A DNA stretch of 64,000 nt from Phytophthora hibernalis (lineage: Eukaryota > Oomycota > Peronosporomycetes > Peronosporales > Peronosporaceae), in assembly GCA_012656075.1 (NCBI GenBank), contig JAAKBF010000091.1, positions 124,001 through 188,000 on the forward strand, in the 5' to 3' direction. Position 1 is the stretch's first letter. The number at the start of each line of letters is the position of its first letter. This document shows positions 11,961-23,075 of this stretch, piece after piece. The notes under the pieces were generated by a model, which saw nothing but the letters and a program-made list of their open reading frames with translations, did no database searches and was not told the DNA's origin. Made by a program: the position numbers and the translations under genes.

Positions 11961-12434
11961 GTGGAGCTACTGCATGTTGCGTGCGAGTGGGGAGGGGGTT
12001 CAGCTTGCCTTGCGCATTTGACAATGAAGAGCTGAATCTCAATAAGGAGCTACCACGCAGGAAGCTAGCCCGTGAGCCAACCATTTCTTGTAGGAGCAAT
12101 GCGATTCATATAGTAATTGAACGCAATTAAAATTATTGATTTCAGGTCTAGGGTATAAAGGCCACTGACGACCCCCGATTTCGAGATATTGGTATCGGTA
12201 CTGTACGCGCTGTTATTAAAATAAGAGGGGATGCTAATAATACATACGGTTAGTGAAGTATACACACGTAGCCCCAAAATCACACAGCGTGGTTTAGGGA
12301 TTATGCAAGCCTCTCAATGGGTAAACGAAATTGTGGACCACACAAAACGTGGTCCACACCTCACAAACCATTTGTGCTACATGTCCTTACATTCAAATTT
12401 GGACCGCCACCCAGACCCCGCGTGCCCGCCCCCA
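11960..12434. other. Intergenic, no gene seen
   Basis: The region between the hAT remnant and the GC-rich repeat. Only short open frames occur, and none resembles a protein. Confidence 0.4.
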
Positions 12435-12467
12435 CTCCGACCCGGACGTGACTCGGCTGCCTGCCTG
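12435..12467. repeat. Single copy of GC-rich repeat unit
   Basis: CTCCGACCCGGACGTGACTC followed by GGCTGCCTGCCCC matches, with few changes, the unit repeated at 13957-14077. The two sites bracket the unidentified broken gene at 12551-13742. Confidence 0.7.
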
Positions 12468-12550
12468 CCCCTGTAACGGGCTTGGACGCACGTTAGGTAG
12501 GTTACACTGTAGATCTTGGAGGAAGCAGGCAAATTGAACTCTGAGATTGA

Positions 12551-13742
12551 TTGACGACACTCGACACCGTCCCAGCCATTATGTCTACTCTAAACGGTGA
12601 TTGGCCATCGTATACGCGCGACGGCACCTGTGTGACGGAGGCCCGTCACATCACCCCTACTAAAAACAGAGAACACATATCTGCGCGGCGTGGTCGTGAA
12701 GTCAGTTGGCATTTGAATTGGGAAGCGGGAAGCAGCGCCAGCATGTACGATCGGGGCACGTACGAAGAGCGGCTGGAGCAGTGGGCGCTGTACGACTGCA
12801 GCGCCTTCGAAGACCCTCGGAGCGATGAAGAGATGCCGTGGCTGTTCGAGCGCTGGCGGAAGACACGCAGCAAACGCGTCACGGCGCGGGGCACCGTGAC
12901 CAGGATGTCGCTTGATCGCTCATAGACTGTCTTTGTCGAGCGATGGAACACGAAGACCGGGGACGCTTTCATACGTAAGCTCGAGTCTCGTGAGGCTACG
13001 CACGAACGGTTGTCGGTCGGGGAGTTGGCGTCGAGTGTCTGCGAGGTGTCTTGGCAGGCGGATCGCACCTGCTGTCTCGTCTACTATGTCGAGGGGTGTC
13101 GAAGCTGTCACAGAACGGAGTCCCGCGACTCAGCACCAACGTCTGGATGCATTACCTTGAAGATACTTCGCTGTCTGAATCCGAACGTGACTTGACTACA
13201 CGATACCGCGCCGCGCTGGCGGGCGGCGGTCGCCTGCCGCGCCCCGTGGAAAGCTTGCCTCGTACGCCTCCACGCAGTCCGGAACATCCGCGAGAAGAAC
13301 CGCGCGTGGCTCCCAGCTGTCCGGCATTGGCCCTAGCCAACGCACAAGGCAATATCGTCGCGGCGACGAGCGCCACGACCCGTTCGCGAGCTCTGCGGGG
13401 CGGCACGAGAGTAGTCGTGTGTCTGAATGGCCTCCACGATATGACGAACGTTCCCCGCACTATCGACAAGTGACGCTGGACCATCGCTCTCGAGCGGAGG
13501 ATCGCGATCGTTATCAGGACGCTGCGATGGCGCAGCGTATGAACCGGTGTAACGGGGCCACGCTGGCCGCCACCGTTTGCCGTGCAAAAGAACTTATGAA
13601 AGGGGAGACCCAATGTTCTTCCGTGTGGTCCACACAAGCCCGCCTAAGTACAAGTACATGCCCCCACATAAGTTGGTGTGTGACACCCGGCTCCCGGCTA
13701 AGTACGATTGTGTATTTTACACTAGATACGAATCGGACTTAA
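12551..13742 (+). pseudogene. Unidentified protein gene, broken by a stop and frameshifts
   Basis: The frame at 12551-12925 has strongly protein-like composition (RRGREVSWHLNWEAG, YDRGTYEERLEQWALYDC, MPWLFERWRKTRSKR). It ends at TAG (12923-12925), and the same frame continues sensibly with TVFVERWNTKTGDAFIRKLE. Sense-like coding then moves to another frame at 13051-13473 (NVWMHYLEDTSLSESERDLT and a Pro/Arg-rich stretch) and a third at 13419-13742 (WPPRYDERSPHYRQVTLDHR). Codon bias and the charged composition suggest one former protein of roughly 390 residues. I do not recognise the family. The repeats on both sides and the surrounding elements suggest a mobile-element protein, perhaps Gag-like, but this is inference. 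Confidence 0.5.
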
Positions 13743-13956
13743 GGTAGACGATTCCATTTGGACTACGTTTTAGTATGCAGATAGTTAACAGTAGTTAGAA
13801 CCTTACAAGTACCCGGAAGTTCGCAAGTCGTTTGGTACTCGGTACCAGGAAACGACTGGAAGGCCAGCTTACAACAGCGACGCCAGGCGTTTGTTGTGGT
13901 TACCCGTTAACGCTTTCTCTAAGAAAAGGTACGTGTAACTCCCGTCAGAACCGGTA

Positions 13957-14082
13957 CTCCGACCCGGACTACGACTCGGCCGTGTGCAGCCGCCCCCACT
14001 CGGACCCGGACGTGACTCGGCTGTGTGCCCACCCCACCCCGACTCGGACAATGACTCGGCCGTGTGAAGCCGCCCCACTCGG
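13957..14082. repeat. Tandem GC-rich repeat, three units of 35-44 bp
   Basis: Units start at 13957, 13999 and 14043, each reading CTC(C/G)GAC then ACTCGGCYGTGTG then a C-rich tail. A partial fourth unit starts at 14078. A single related copy lies at 12435. Confidence 0.8.
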
Positions 14083-14152
14083 TTGCGTGCTGGTCGCTGA
14101 CATCGATAGCATGGTGGCCCCTGGCACCTTGAAGTAGTTCGTCCGTGGGCTC

Positions 14153-15255
14153 GTGCTCGCCGCCAAGCCGGACTCAAGCTTACTCGACCGCCTAGTGCTA
14201 CGAGCAATTATTGTGAAGAGCAATTCAATTGTAATGACTGATCAATTTGTCGATTTAGTTCTACATGGAGATTATTGTGGTCGCTATCTGCAACTACATC
14301 TCCTTGAGCGCAAAATTCGAAGATCGCGCGACCTGTATCGATTGGAGCCTTTTTCATGGAGAGCAATGAGAGAGAGCAGCGCAACCGTCCTCGTATTATG
14401 CCAGGCTGCTAATGGAGTCGCCCATCAAGAAGGTGCAAGTCTGCTATTGTCAGATGAGCACGTACGCCGCGAGCTACACCTGCGCAAACCCGATAGTCTT
14501 CCTGATTACATCGAAGAAAACAGCTGCATGGACAATGAACAGATACATGATTTTCATGACATGAATCAGTGCATATTGTGTCTTCCGTCGTACGGTACTC
14601 GGTTAAGCCTGCCTATCGACGAAGGGTAGGTTTTCCCTATGGAGGTCTGGGGGCAAGCTGGAAGTCGCGAGAGTCTGATGCACGTGGATCATGGTCGATC
14701 TGTGGCATTTTTACCGTCTTGTTTTACGGATACTTTCAAAATTTGGATTTTTCGTACTGTGGCTGATGGCAAAAGCGTTCGTGTGGGAAATACTAAGATT
14801 CCGCCAACAGGATGTTGAAGCACCCCCGTTCTGAAGTGGTTGTACAGCGACCTGGTGATGTTGTACATATATGTATGTCTGAACATGCTGGTTTATCATG
14901 CAGTTGTTTTGGGTTCTAAACCTGGAACCGACGAGCGTTCGAAGTGGGCTATGATTGCAGGGAATGTTGTTCTGATTTCGAATGACAGGCACGCCGCCGC
15001 GCAATATGCATCCCAGCTTGCCATTGGCGTGCGAAAGGGCTAAGAGGCTAAATGGAAAGGGTGTTGCCAGCATTTACGACTATGGAGGGCCATGTTTGGT
15101 CCGACGACAACTTTCAAGAAGAAAAGTCCCGCTTTGTAACTGGACTAGGAAGTGGTTTCCTACTTCGCCGAAACAGCGCGCTGGCTCGTTACGAGAAAAG
15201 ACGGAAGAGGAAGGGAATCGCAGAGGTCGCTCGAGCAGCTAAGAAAAAATGCTAA
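14153..15255 (+). other. Coding-like remnants of unknown origin
   Basis: A 158-codon open frame (14153-14629: RYLQLHLLERKIRRSRDLYR, EHVRRELHLRKPDSLPDYIE) is followed by shorter frames. The last (15052-15255) ends in a basic tail with ARYEKRRKRKGIAEVARAA. The pieces lie on one strand and look like a decayed protein, but I cannot assign a family. They could be remnants of a transposase; no diagnostic motif is visible. Confidence 0.3.
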
Positions 15256-15919
15256 TGAGTAATATTAATATTAATACATGCTATCGGTTTGGTTTGCTAT
15301 GACACTTTAAGTAATTCTTAACATTACCTTCGCAGCCAACGTCAGTGAAATGTACTGGTTTACACTTTACTTTGGTTCGTGTTTCCTTTCTTTATAAAAT
15401 GCTCGTTGAAATTTCTGATGCGTTGAGTCGTCGAATAACGATATTCACTGATAAATAAACGCGTAGACTGACTGAAGGATCGTTTAAGAGTTTTTTCCTC
15501 TATCAAATATGCAGTCCATCCTATGTAGTATACGAACCTGGCCACACGGCGGGCTAATTCAAACTTGTCGAGCAGTGGGTGCGACCCAAACTTCGAAAAA
15601 TTCCAACCATTTGCACCCCTGACACGTAAGTTCAAATTTGTAGATTATAATTGAATTCAAATTTGTTTTCGTGTCATGTTAAACTTGTTGGATAGTGGTA
15701 CAAGCTTATCTCAATACTTTGGTTGTGTGAGGTCTCGCACAAGCAACAAACCCAAACCAATAAATAGCCTTGAGAATGACCAGCCAGCTTTATCCCCGCA
15801 ATTTGTTTTTAAGCGGATTAACTTCGCACTGCAACAACGTATTCTACAGAGGTTGTACATTCACACGAGGTGATGTCACAGTATAAGCAAATCACACGTA
15901 CTATTGTCCATTATAATGA
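15256..15919. other. AT-rich intergenic, no gene seen
   Basis: Only short open frames on either strand, none of which resembles a protein. Confidence 0.45.
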
Positions 15920-16480
15920 GGGTGCATATTAAAAAATTGGATCCTACTCGAACCGCGAAATGCTATGAACATACACATACCTACCAAGATATTTAACGTC
16001 GATCCACCGTACTCTATATATTATGTGATGTTACCAGAATACTCCACGCTACACGGAGCATGCACTTTAAACTATTCTAGATTGACAATGGGGTGCAAAA
16101 GCAAAATCTAAAGTGCGCTATGTTGAAGATTTGAAATCAGATCGACGCAGTATGTTTTATAAGTACACATGTCTGTCTACAAAGGTAAGATCAACTGAAT
16201 GTACTCTACATATTTTGAGAGGTCACCGGAGCACTACACGAGACATTAAATCTATACGTATAATCCCTTCTGGATCGGCAGAGGGTGCAAAATCAAAACT
16301 GAATGCGCTAAGTTGAAGATTTGAAATCAGATCGGTGCTACCGCACCGATATGTATCAAGCATACGAAATCTCGCAAGTTTTACTCTATGCTACGTATTG
16401 AAGTTTTAAACCCCATATAGTTAGGTAAACGAAAGGCATGATGTGTGAATAGGCTCAACTACGGGTGCAAAAAGGAAGTG
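15920..16480. repeat. Diverged tandem repeat with period about 170-190 bp
   Basis: The anchor GGGTGCAAAA or a close variant recurs at 15920, 16091, 16283 and 16463. The longest shared stretch, GTTGAAGATTTGAAATCAGA, follows the second and third anchors (near 16121 and 16311). Further shared blocks such as CTCTATATATT / CTCTACATATT keep the same spacing. This is a satellite-like array that has decayed. Confidence 0.75.
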
Positions 16481-16559
16481 AGATCATTGTTTTAAAACAG
16501 AAATCGTTATGTTGGATCATACACGCAAATTGATCTTTATTTACTGTTACGATAGTGCA

Positions 16560-16992
16560 GGTCAGACGGTGGCAGGTCTTCCCGCACGTTCTTCGCTTTC
16601 TATTCACAAACACTCACTTCAGTTCAGGTACACCTCGTACCGAAAGTCCTGCAAGCCGCAAACACGTAATTGAATGCACGCAAACTCCATACTTATTCCA
16701 CGATCGGCAAGGGCACGTCTGGGTTTCAAAGTTGACTTTCCACCCGTTTATAGGTTGATCATCAAGTTCTATCAGATTCTTCTTGCGGGTTTTCAACGCC
16801 GGACACAGTTATTTTCCAAGTCGCACCTTCATCGACGGTAATCGTCGGGTCCTCGCGTTGGCACAAGTACGTCACGTCGCTCGATCGTTCTCCTTCCAAT
16901 ATAAATCGGATGCTACTGTGTTGTGGTTGAACAGACCAGAGACAACCTTGCTTCTCGAGATATTTTACACGCTCAAGCATTCTTCGATGTGA
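16560..16992 (-). pseudogene. SWIM zinc-finger remnant (MULE-type transposase fragment)
   Basis: Read on the minus strand, MLERVKYLEKQGCLWSVQPQ (from 16980) leads after a frame change into INGWKVNFETQTCPCRSWNK, continuing YGVCVHSITCLRLAGL. The CPC...CVH arrangement is a SWIM zinc finger (C-x-C-xn-C-x-H), typical of the C-terminal part of Mutator-like (MULE/FAR1) transposases. Only this segment is present. A plus-strand coding remnant starts about 70 bp away on the other strand, so this piece may have been inverted relative to its former neighbour; that is uncertain. Confidence 0.65.
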
Positions 16993-17063
16993 GGTACCAA
17001 TATGGCAATCCTAATGGAAACGAAGGCACATACTTTTACTTGGAGAGCAGGCGCTTACCGATT

Positions 17064-18090
17064 ATTACAACCAGATCTATCTAGCGGAGTTAGAAGATAC
17101 TGGTAATTCGAGGGTGGTCGAATTTGGAGAACATGAGAATGATGGCCAACCTTCTGGCGCTGTTGTCGCTGACAAATCTGATGCTTCAAAGGAGACTTCC
17201 AACGGTGACGGCAGGGTTGTTCAAACCGCGCTCACTAGGCATGAAATTGGCGGCAGTACAACTGAAAATAACGCAAATAATTTGTCGCAAATGGAACTAC
17301 TAACACCCACAACACCAGCGGAAAAGAGACCGCCCATTGCGAATACAACCCTGTTATCAGGTGCCGAAGCAAGTCTGCCAGAAACGGTCTGCACTGTCTG
17401 TAAGTCTGAGTGTTCTAGGTCGCGGGCATGTACAACCTGTGGTTCTTATTTGCACCACTTTTGCTCTCATGATGTATTTGTCATGTTGGAGCTTTGCGAT
17501 CCTGATGGAAACCCCGTGAATGATTTTGGAGACGCTTCTTAATGCAGCAAAACATGCTACCAAGCGGCTACATCGTGTGCGAGAGGTTTATTGCGATCAT
17601 CGTCAACTACGCAACGGGGATATTAAATCTGTGGGCCAGAATATGCATTCAGTCCGATCGAATATTTTCGCTACCTCCTCCGAAGCATCAACATCACCAA
17701 AAACGGCTGACAAGTCGAAATCTTCAGCAACTAAGACAGAAGATAGCACCAAGTCACTAGCGACTTCAAGATCAACATCTAACTCGAAGGCCAATTCGAA
17801 GACACGAAAGGGAACGACGGAAATGAAATCGACCCCGGCAAAGAAGCCGCGACCAAATGCAAAATCTAAGAAGTCGACATCGGGTGTAGGTGTTTTGCAA
17901 AAAGAACTTTCACGCCGATTGCAAACGACTGCCGACAATGTTGTCGACGCACGAGTCGCTTTTTGTCTATGCAGGAAGACTGAATGGATCCAAATCATTT
18001 TGCTAATGTAGGGGCCGCTTTTTTGGTTGGGATTGTGACTCGAGACAGTATTATTAGCGAAAAAATGCTGAGGGCGTGAGTTTACCGATA
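17064..18090 (+). pseudogene. Cysteine-cluster protein remnant, possibly transposase-associated
   Basis: An open frame from about 17064 (DYYNQIYLAELEDTGNSRVV) runs through a Ser/Asp-rich stretch into a zinc-cluster region CTVCKSECSRSRACTTCGSY with LHHFC, then breaks near 17540. In the next frame a Ser/Thr/Lys-rich linker (17660-17880) leads to GVGVLQKELSRRLQTTADNV. After another break the coding sense ends around 18080. The cysteine spacing suggests a PHD/RING-like treble clef, but I cannot name the family. It lies between a SWIM fragment and a piggyBac transposase and may belong to either. Confidence 0.4.
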
Positions 18091-18099
18091 GTTGTGTGG

Positions 18100-18645
18100 T
18101 GTAGTGGCATCCGGAAGATCGACAAGAAAGTGATCGAAGATGGATACCTTCGAGATACCTATGGACCACCTGATGGGATGTATCCATCAAGCCTATCCGT
18201 ACTTAGTCCGAAAGGAACGGTTCGACATTAGCAGAAAGGTCGACGATCGACAACCAGCAGCCCACAACAGAAGGTCAGACGCAATATTGAACTGTCGAAG
18301 AGTCGTACGCCGGAGAAGGAGGACAAGGTCACGACGTTGGACACTACGCGAGGGAAGCCACATGTCATCAGAGCGGAGAGGTAGGTCCGAAGCCGCACGA
18401 AGCAAGAGAAAAGTAGAGGTCAGTCACGAATTAGCAACCAAGATATCATGGCAAATCAACTTTCTTTGGACACTAAGTGTTTCCGTCGTCTGCTTCTGTG
18501 AAGTTCTATACGTTCTTCAGTAGATCGAGGGAGACTCGCCGTGGTCTCAACCCCCCCCAACCTGTGTCTGACAGGAAGGCACGTTAAACTAAAGTCCCGC
18601 GAGGGCATGTATAGCAACAAAGTCCCGCAAGGGCAGGAATAACAA
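18100..18645. other. Region upstream of piggyBac remnant, no confident gene
   Basis: A basic 127-codon frame at 18140-18523 (VVRRRRRTRSRRWTLREGS) has no recognisable domain. Confidence 0.3.
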
Positions 18646-18738
18646 CTCGTCGGCAACGACAACCAAGGAATAGCAGCTAGTCGACCAAGATGACCAAGGA
18701 ATAGGAGCTCGTCGACCCAGACAGCCAAGGCAAAGCAA
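18646..18738. repeat. Minisatellite, three 31-bp units
   Basis: Units at 18646-18676, 18677-18707 and 18708-18738 start CTCGTCG, CTAGTCG and CTCGTCG and share CCAAGG near the centre. A second short duplication (AAAGTCCCGC) lies just upstream near 18590-18630. Confidence 0.8.
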
Positions 18739-18860
18739 AGCAACCCTCTACAGAGAAGAAGTCACGTCGATTAGAGAGACGCTTCGACTTACAAGACTCG
18801 ACGTTCGCGTGAAGGTTTCCACGCAGACGTCACCCCGCAGATGACTCTTGCATCGAGCGC

Positions 18861-19460
18861 TTGAACACCCCGTCCAACGAAATCACGTTAGTCAAGACCC
18901 CGGGAATACAGCGCACCGCACGCGACGTACAGCGTGTGAAGTGCGCTTTGTGTGTAGATCGAGCCCTCCAGGAAGCACTTTCTGAGATACCGCTCCACCA
19001 CAGTTTTGTTCGAGGTTCGACGGACAAACACAGCATTTCAGACAAAACACAACGTCCACCACATTGGCGAAAAGTTGTCTGGCGCGGTGTTAGACAGTTT
19101 GTCGCCATGCAAAAACACAGCTTGGATTTCGGTGAATCCTGGAATAACCTTTGTAATGTGATACCGAAATTTTCGGATATCCCTACACTAACAGAGGAAT
19201 GTGAAGAAATTGGAGATACAGAATATCGCGAGTGGTCCTCATTTCGTAGTCATAGGGAACTGCACATTGACTTATGCCCCGCGGAGGTAGAAGCTATCGA
19301 AGGCATGACTTTCTCACCAACGGCATTGCTGGAAAAGGTCCCAGGTCTCTTTACTCACCTGGATGGAATCACGTCGACCAAATTACACCCAGATAGCAAG
19401 CAACACTTTGGTAATTTGGCTAGCACGATTTACGACACGCCGCGAACCTTCTACATGTAG
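18861..19460 (+). pseudogene. piggyBac transposase, N-terminal part
   Basis: A 199-codon plus-strand frame contains RPPHWRKVVWRGVRQFVAMQ, an acidic region, and the segment YREWSSFRSHRELHIDLCPA. Its identity comes from the pieces that follow: the catalytic core in inverted orientation (19460-19980) and the C-terminal half again on plus. It ends at a stop at the inversion point (TFYM then TAG, 19458-19460). Confidence 0.65.
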
Positions 19461-19980
19461 TGAGCTCGTAACCTCCATAACGTGCTTGCGAACATCTGAC
19501 GACTGTTCTGTCAGCGCGGCAAGCCGATTGATCTCGGATTCAGGTATGCCGTTGGCAAGGCGATCCGATAGTTCACTAGAACAATGCAGCTTGAAGCTGA
19601 GAACTAGCCAGGTAGTTGAGCAGCAACACACTTATAATTTGAAATGATATTTTCCATTGGGTTTGCGAGGGTTGTAGACAATGAGGTGTCTCGCATATTT
19701 CGAGCAGCATGCAATGCTAGCTTCGTCGATAGCCACATTTCTACCGGGAATCACGTGGCGACTACAACGCTTTTTCAGTATCGTGATCAATGGACGAATT
19801 TTGGCAGCCGGGTCACGTTTTATTTCCTCAGAAGTCACTTTGGCACGGAGCGATAAATGACTTCGAATATACACAAATCTGCGCCAACTCATTATCTTTG
19901 ACAAGTTCGTAGATCCAGCTTCGGGGAAATGCTAGCCTCTTCATCGCATATCCTGTAATTTCGCATCTCTCATTTGGCTA
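19460..19980 (-). pseudogene. piggyBac transposase, middle part in inverted orientation
   Basis: Read on the minus strand from about 19920, SKIMSWRRFVYIRSHLSLRA corresponds to the MS-RF...I motif of the piggyBac insertion domain. VAIDEASIACCSKYARHLIV with YNPRKPNGKYHFKL is the first catalytic aspartate region (DE...P-KP...G-K). After a frame change, TTWLVLSFKLHCSSELSDRL and RKHVMEVTSS follow. These belong between the plus-strand pieces on either side, so the segment has been flipped in place. Confidence 0.85.
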
Positions 19981-21209
19981 TGAGGGCCATGTACCATAAA
20001 ATTCCGAGAAACTTCATCAGCTCCTCTAACTCGATAGGATTGCCGAGCGTACCTCCGGTTTCTGATGCATGGGCGTTAGAAAAACTACAACTTGTTTCCA
20101 CAGTGAAAGTGACTGACCATTTTTACACGTCGTGTTTACTTCTTGAAAGCTTGCATACTTTCGGGCTTTATGGACGTGGAACGGTGCGATTGTCAAGTAA
20201 GCACTTTCCGAGGTATACAATGATTCAAGCAAAGGATGAAATGGGGCGAGGTGCAATGAAGCAGGGTGTGTATTTAGCGAAGCACATCGTGGCTGCTAGT
20301 TGGGTGGACGGCTCAATCGTCAACGTCATCTCTAACGCGGACGATTCGAGCACGAGTACGGTTTGATCGGCGGATCAATCAGACTCGGGTCCCATTTAAA
20401 GCTCCAACATGCGTTGGCGAGTACAACGCCGTCATGCAAGGCGTTGATCGCCATGATCAACTGCGAGGTCGATTTTCATTTTTCGACCGTCACTCATTTA
20501 AAAAATGGCACAAGAAAATGGCATTAGCTATGATAGATATCGCACGCTGCAATGTGTACATTTGTCATCAACTCGCTTTAAAGCCGGACTCAGCGGATCA
20601 AGCGACTTATGGATGGAGATGACGAGGGGTTGTCCATAATTGTCGCGCCAAACACAGATCATTCGTAGCTGCATTGGTGCGTGAAATGTTTGATGAGTCT
20701 TGGAAAGTGTCACTTGACGATAGTGATGGAATGTTGTTTACGGATACCAGAACTGTATCAAGTACTACCCAATCAGTACGGAGAGGACTAGCGAGACTAT
20801 CACAGCAGACACAACTATTCCTCAATGTGTCGCTAGTGAGGCGTGGTTAGCCCTCCAGGGACGTAGCCTAGCAATGCGTGAGTGCACGGTTTGTCGGTTC
20901 GAAGGCAGAACACCAACTCAAAAGACTGATTGTTGCGAGGCGCGCAAGGTTGCGTTGTGCACACGCAAACACGAGGTAGATAGTATAAAATTATACCTCT
21001 GCCAAGCGAAAACCTGGAATTGTTGGCAGAAGTACCATGGATATTACTTCACAAAGAATGTTTACAACCGGGAAGGCCGATTGATGCGCAGCTCACCTAT
21101 TTACCAGGCTCAAGCACCATTTCTCAAGAATAAGAAGAAACCTCGCCGAACTATTCAAACTGTTGCGAACACAGAAGTCGGCAACTCTTCGGATCATGTG
21201 CGTCGATAG
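19981..21209 (+). pseudogene. piggyBac transposase, C-terminal half with cysteine-rich tail
   Basis: On plus, VTDHFYTSCLLLESLHTFGL carries the second catalytic aspartate (DNFYTS in most family members, DHFYTS here), followed by GTVRLSSKHFP. After a frame change, MQGVDRHDQLRGRFSFFDRH with SFKKWHKKMALAMIDI is the third aspartate region (GVD..D) and the KW motif. A cysteine-rich C-terminal domain at 20874-21209 (ECTVCRFEGRTPTQKTDCC, LCTRKH) matches the zinc-binding tail that ends piggyBac transposases. At least two frame breaks lie between 20366 and 20874. Confidence 0.85.
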
Positions 21210-21900
21210 ATCATGTCTAACGCGATGATATTGCGCTTGTTGTGGGCTTGCTAGTTTTTCTTAGACGCCTAACTTCTTTGAATAGAATTTGCAAAGACCG
21301 ACATTACATATCTTTACTTGAAGTATCTATATTACGCCAGCATGGTCATCTTTGGCATGTAGCGTCATTATGAACTATGAATCCAGCCCTACGTCAGAAT
21401 ATTATTGCAAAGTGACAAGATCGAGTCCATACCCACATGAGCTGGGCACTCGCACAAGTCATGTACAGTCCGCCTCTGTGCGCCTAGTGCAAACACTTGA
21501 AAACGATTATATATTGTTTGATACGTCTTCACTACGTCGGTCGATGCTTCGTTGCGGTACGGCACAATTGTGGGCGCCTCGTTGCTCGTATTAGTGGCCG
21601 ATCACGCGAGGTAGGCGTAGTTGTCAATGCTGGAACTCCCAACAGCATCGCGAGGGCGGTATTGTTGCCAACGTCAGGTACGCCATTGACATTGGCGGCG
21701 GTGCCAATTCCGCTGACTCGGGCGTGGATGAGCGAGCAATTACTCCATGGGCGCCAACTCACGCTACGCCGATCGTACACACAGTGCGCATGTACTGCGA
21801 GGTGTCGGTAAACGGTATGGTGGGGAATTACCGGCGCGATGACCACTAAAGCACGTAGTAACCCATGCCAATGATGGCAGTAATGCCGAGCCCGACAGAT
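21210..21900. other. Intergenic, no gene seen
   Basis: Downstream of the piggyBac remnant. Open frames on both strands near 21500-21950 share the degenerate repeat composition of the next region. Confidence 0.4.
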
Positions 21901-21902
21901 AT

Positions 21903-22390
21903 CAGTTCGAGTGAAGATCAATGGCGAGCATGAAACCATCACTGTGCACAACAATCACCCGTATGCAGGCCAGTACTGTCACCAATACCCGGCACGACGA
22001 CGTCAGCGGACATGCTACCAATTGAGCACGTGGTGTCGACGAGAATTACACCAACGGTGAACACGACGAATACCGGTGTAAGTGAAGACCACCAAGAGCA
22101 TGCCGTATCTGCCGAGCGCGACATACACCTAAGAGCGGAGGAGCATTCTTCCACTGCAAGCGAGACGACCACAAATGATGAGAGCGACGAATACCGGTGC
22201 GAGTGGAGGGCATCGGCGAGGATGCCGCAACGATCAACAGTTCTGGAACGATCAAGCCGCCAATGCCGAGGGCGTCGGATACCAGTGCGAAAGGAGACTA
22301 ATGGCGAGCATGCCACCACAAGCACCAGTTCAGGGACGAGCATGCCGCCAATTCCCAGCACGACGACCTCCCCAACGCGTTGAGACGATG
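21903..22390. repeat. Degenerate tandem repeat, unit roughly 90-170 bp
   Basis: CCGGTGYRAGTGRAG-type blocks followed by ATGGCGAGCATG-type blocks recur at about 21903, 22073, 22194 and 22282. The open frames of 93-260 codons here are by-products of repeat periodicity. Confidence 0.65.
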
Positions 22391-23073
22391 GAAACGGCAA
22401 TTTCGAGCAAGCGGAGCGAGCAGGGCGCTCAATGTTGTTGCGGGCTTCGTGGACCGCACGGCGGTGTAGCGAGGCTTCAACGGAAAATGTCAAATTGGGA
22501 AATGAGCTTTGGTCGGCAGTATCGCGCCGTGCACAGATCCAGTATGCAGCATTGTAGTGCATTGCAGGTTGAAGTGAGGTTCGTATTGAGCGATCATTGG
22601 TTGCTTCAAAGCGTTGACCAATCACACGAGCATATTCTTGATGATCGGTGCGCTGATTGACGGAATAGACGAAGCGAACCCGCAGGCGAAAGTTTAGTTT
22701 CGCGCGCTCGCGGATCCACACTTCTTGTGTGTATGCGACGCTTCAAGCAGTTGACTGTCTTGCTTGCGCCTCTCGTAGATTTTCCTCATTTACCAGCATC
22801 GTGCGTTTCTTATCGCCATGCCTCTGCAGTCAAGAATGTCTTTTCTTCTTCTCACCACCCCCGCAAAGGATAATCAGATGCCGTGTGGCACTCGAGCTCA
22901 TATGGTTCAGACAGGACCGGTGATGGTAGTCCGCAGTAGTATGGACTGTTTTGAAGACGTATTCTTGTTCGAGAACAACATTGGGTTGATACGGAAAGAA
23001 GCTGTTGTGTGGAAAGGCACGGGGCCCGATGTCCTCACTGTAGTCGGCCAGCAGGGCGTAAGTGACCTTCGTA
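22391..23073. other. Intergenic, no gene seen
   Basis: Short frames only (for example 22818-23096, plus). No motif was recognised. Confidence 0.4.
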
Positions 23074-23075
23074 TA

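Noticed and set aside
17603..18190. Minus-strand 195-codon frame rich in Val/Asp
   Set aside because: It is the antisense of a Ser/Thr/Lys-rich plus-strand coding linker, which produces such a composition.
18646..18738. Regular 31-bp repeats as a CRISPR array
   Set aside because: The units are directly adjacent without spacers, there are no cas genes, and the genome is eukaryotic.
22012..22721. Overlapping frames of 123-260 codons as genes
   Set aside because: They follow a degenerate tandem repeat and have no recognisable domain.
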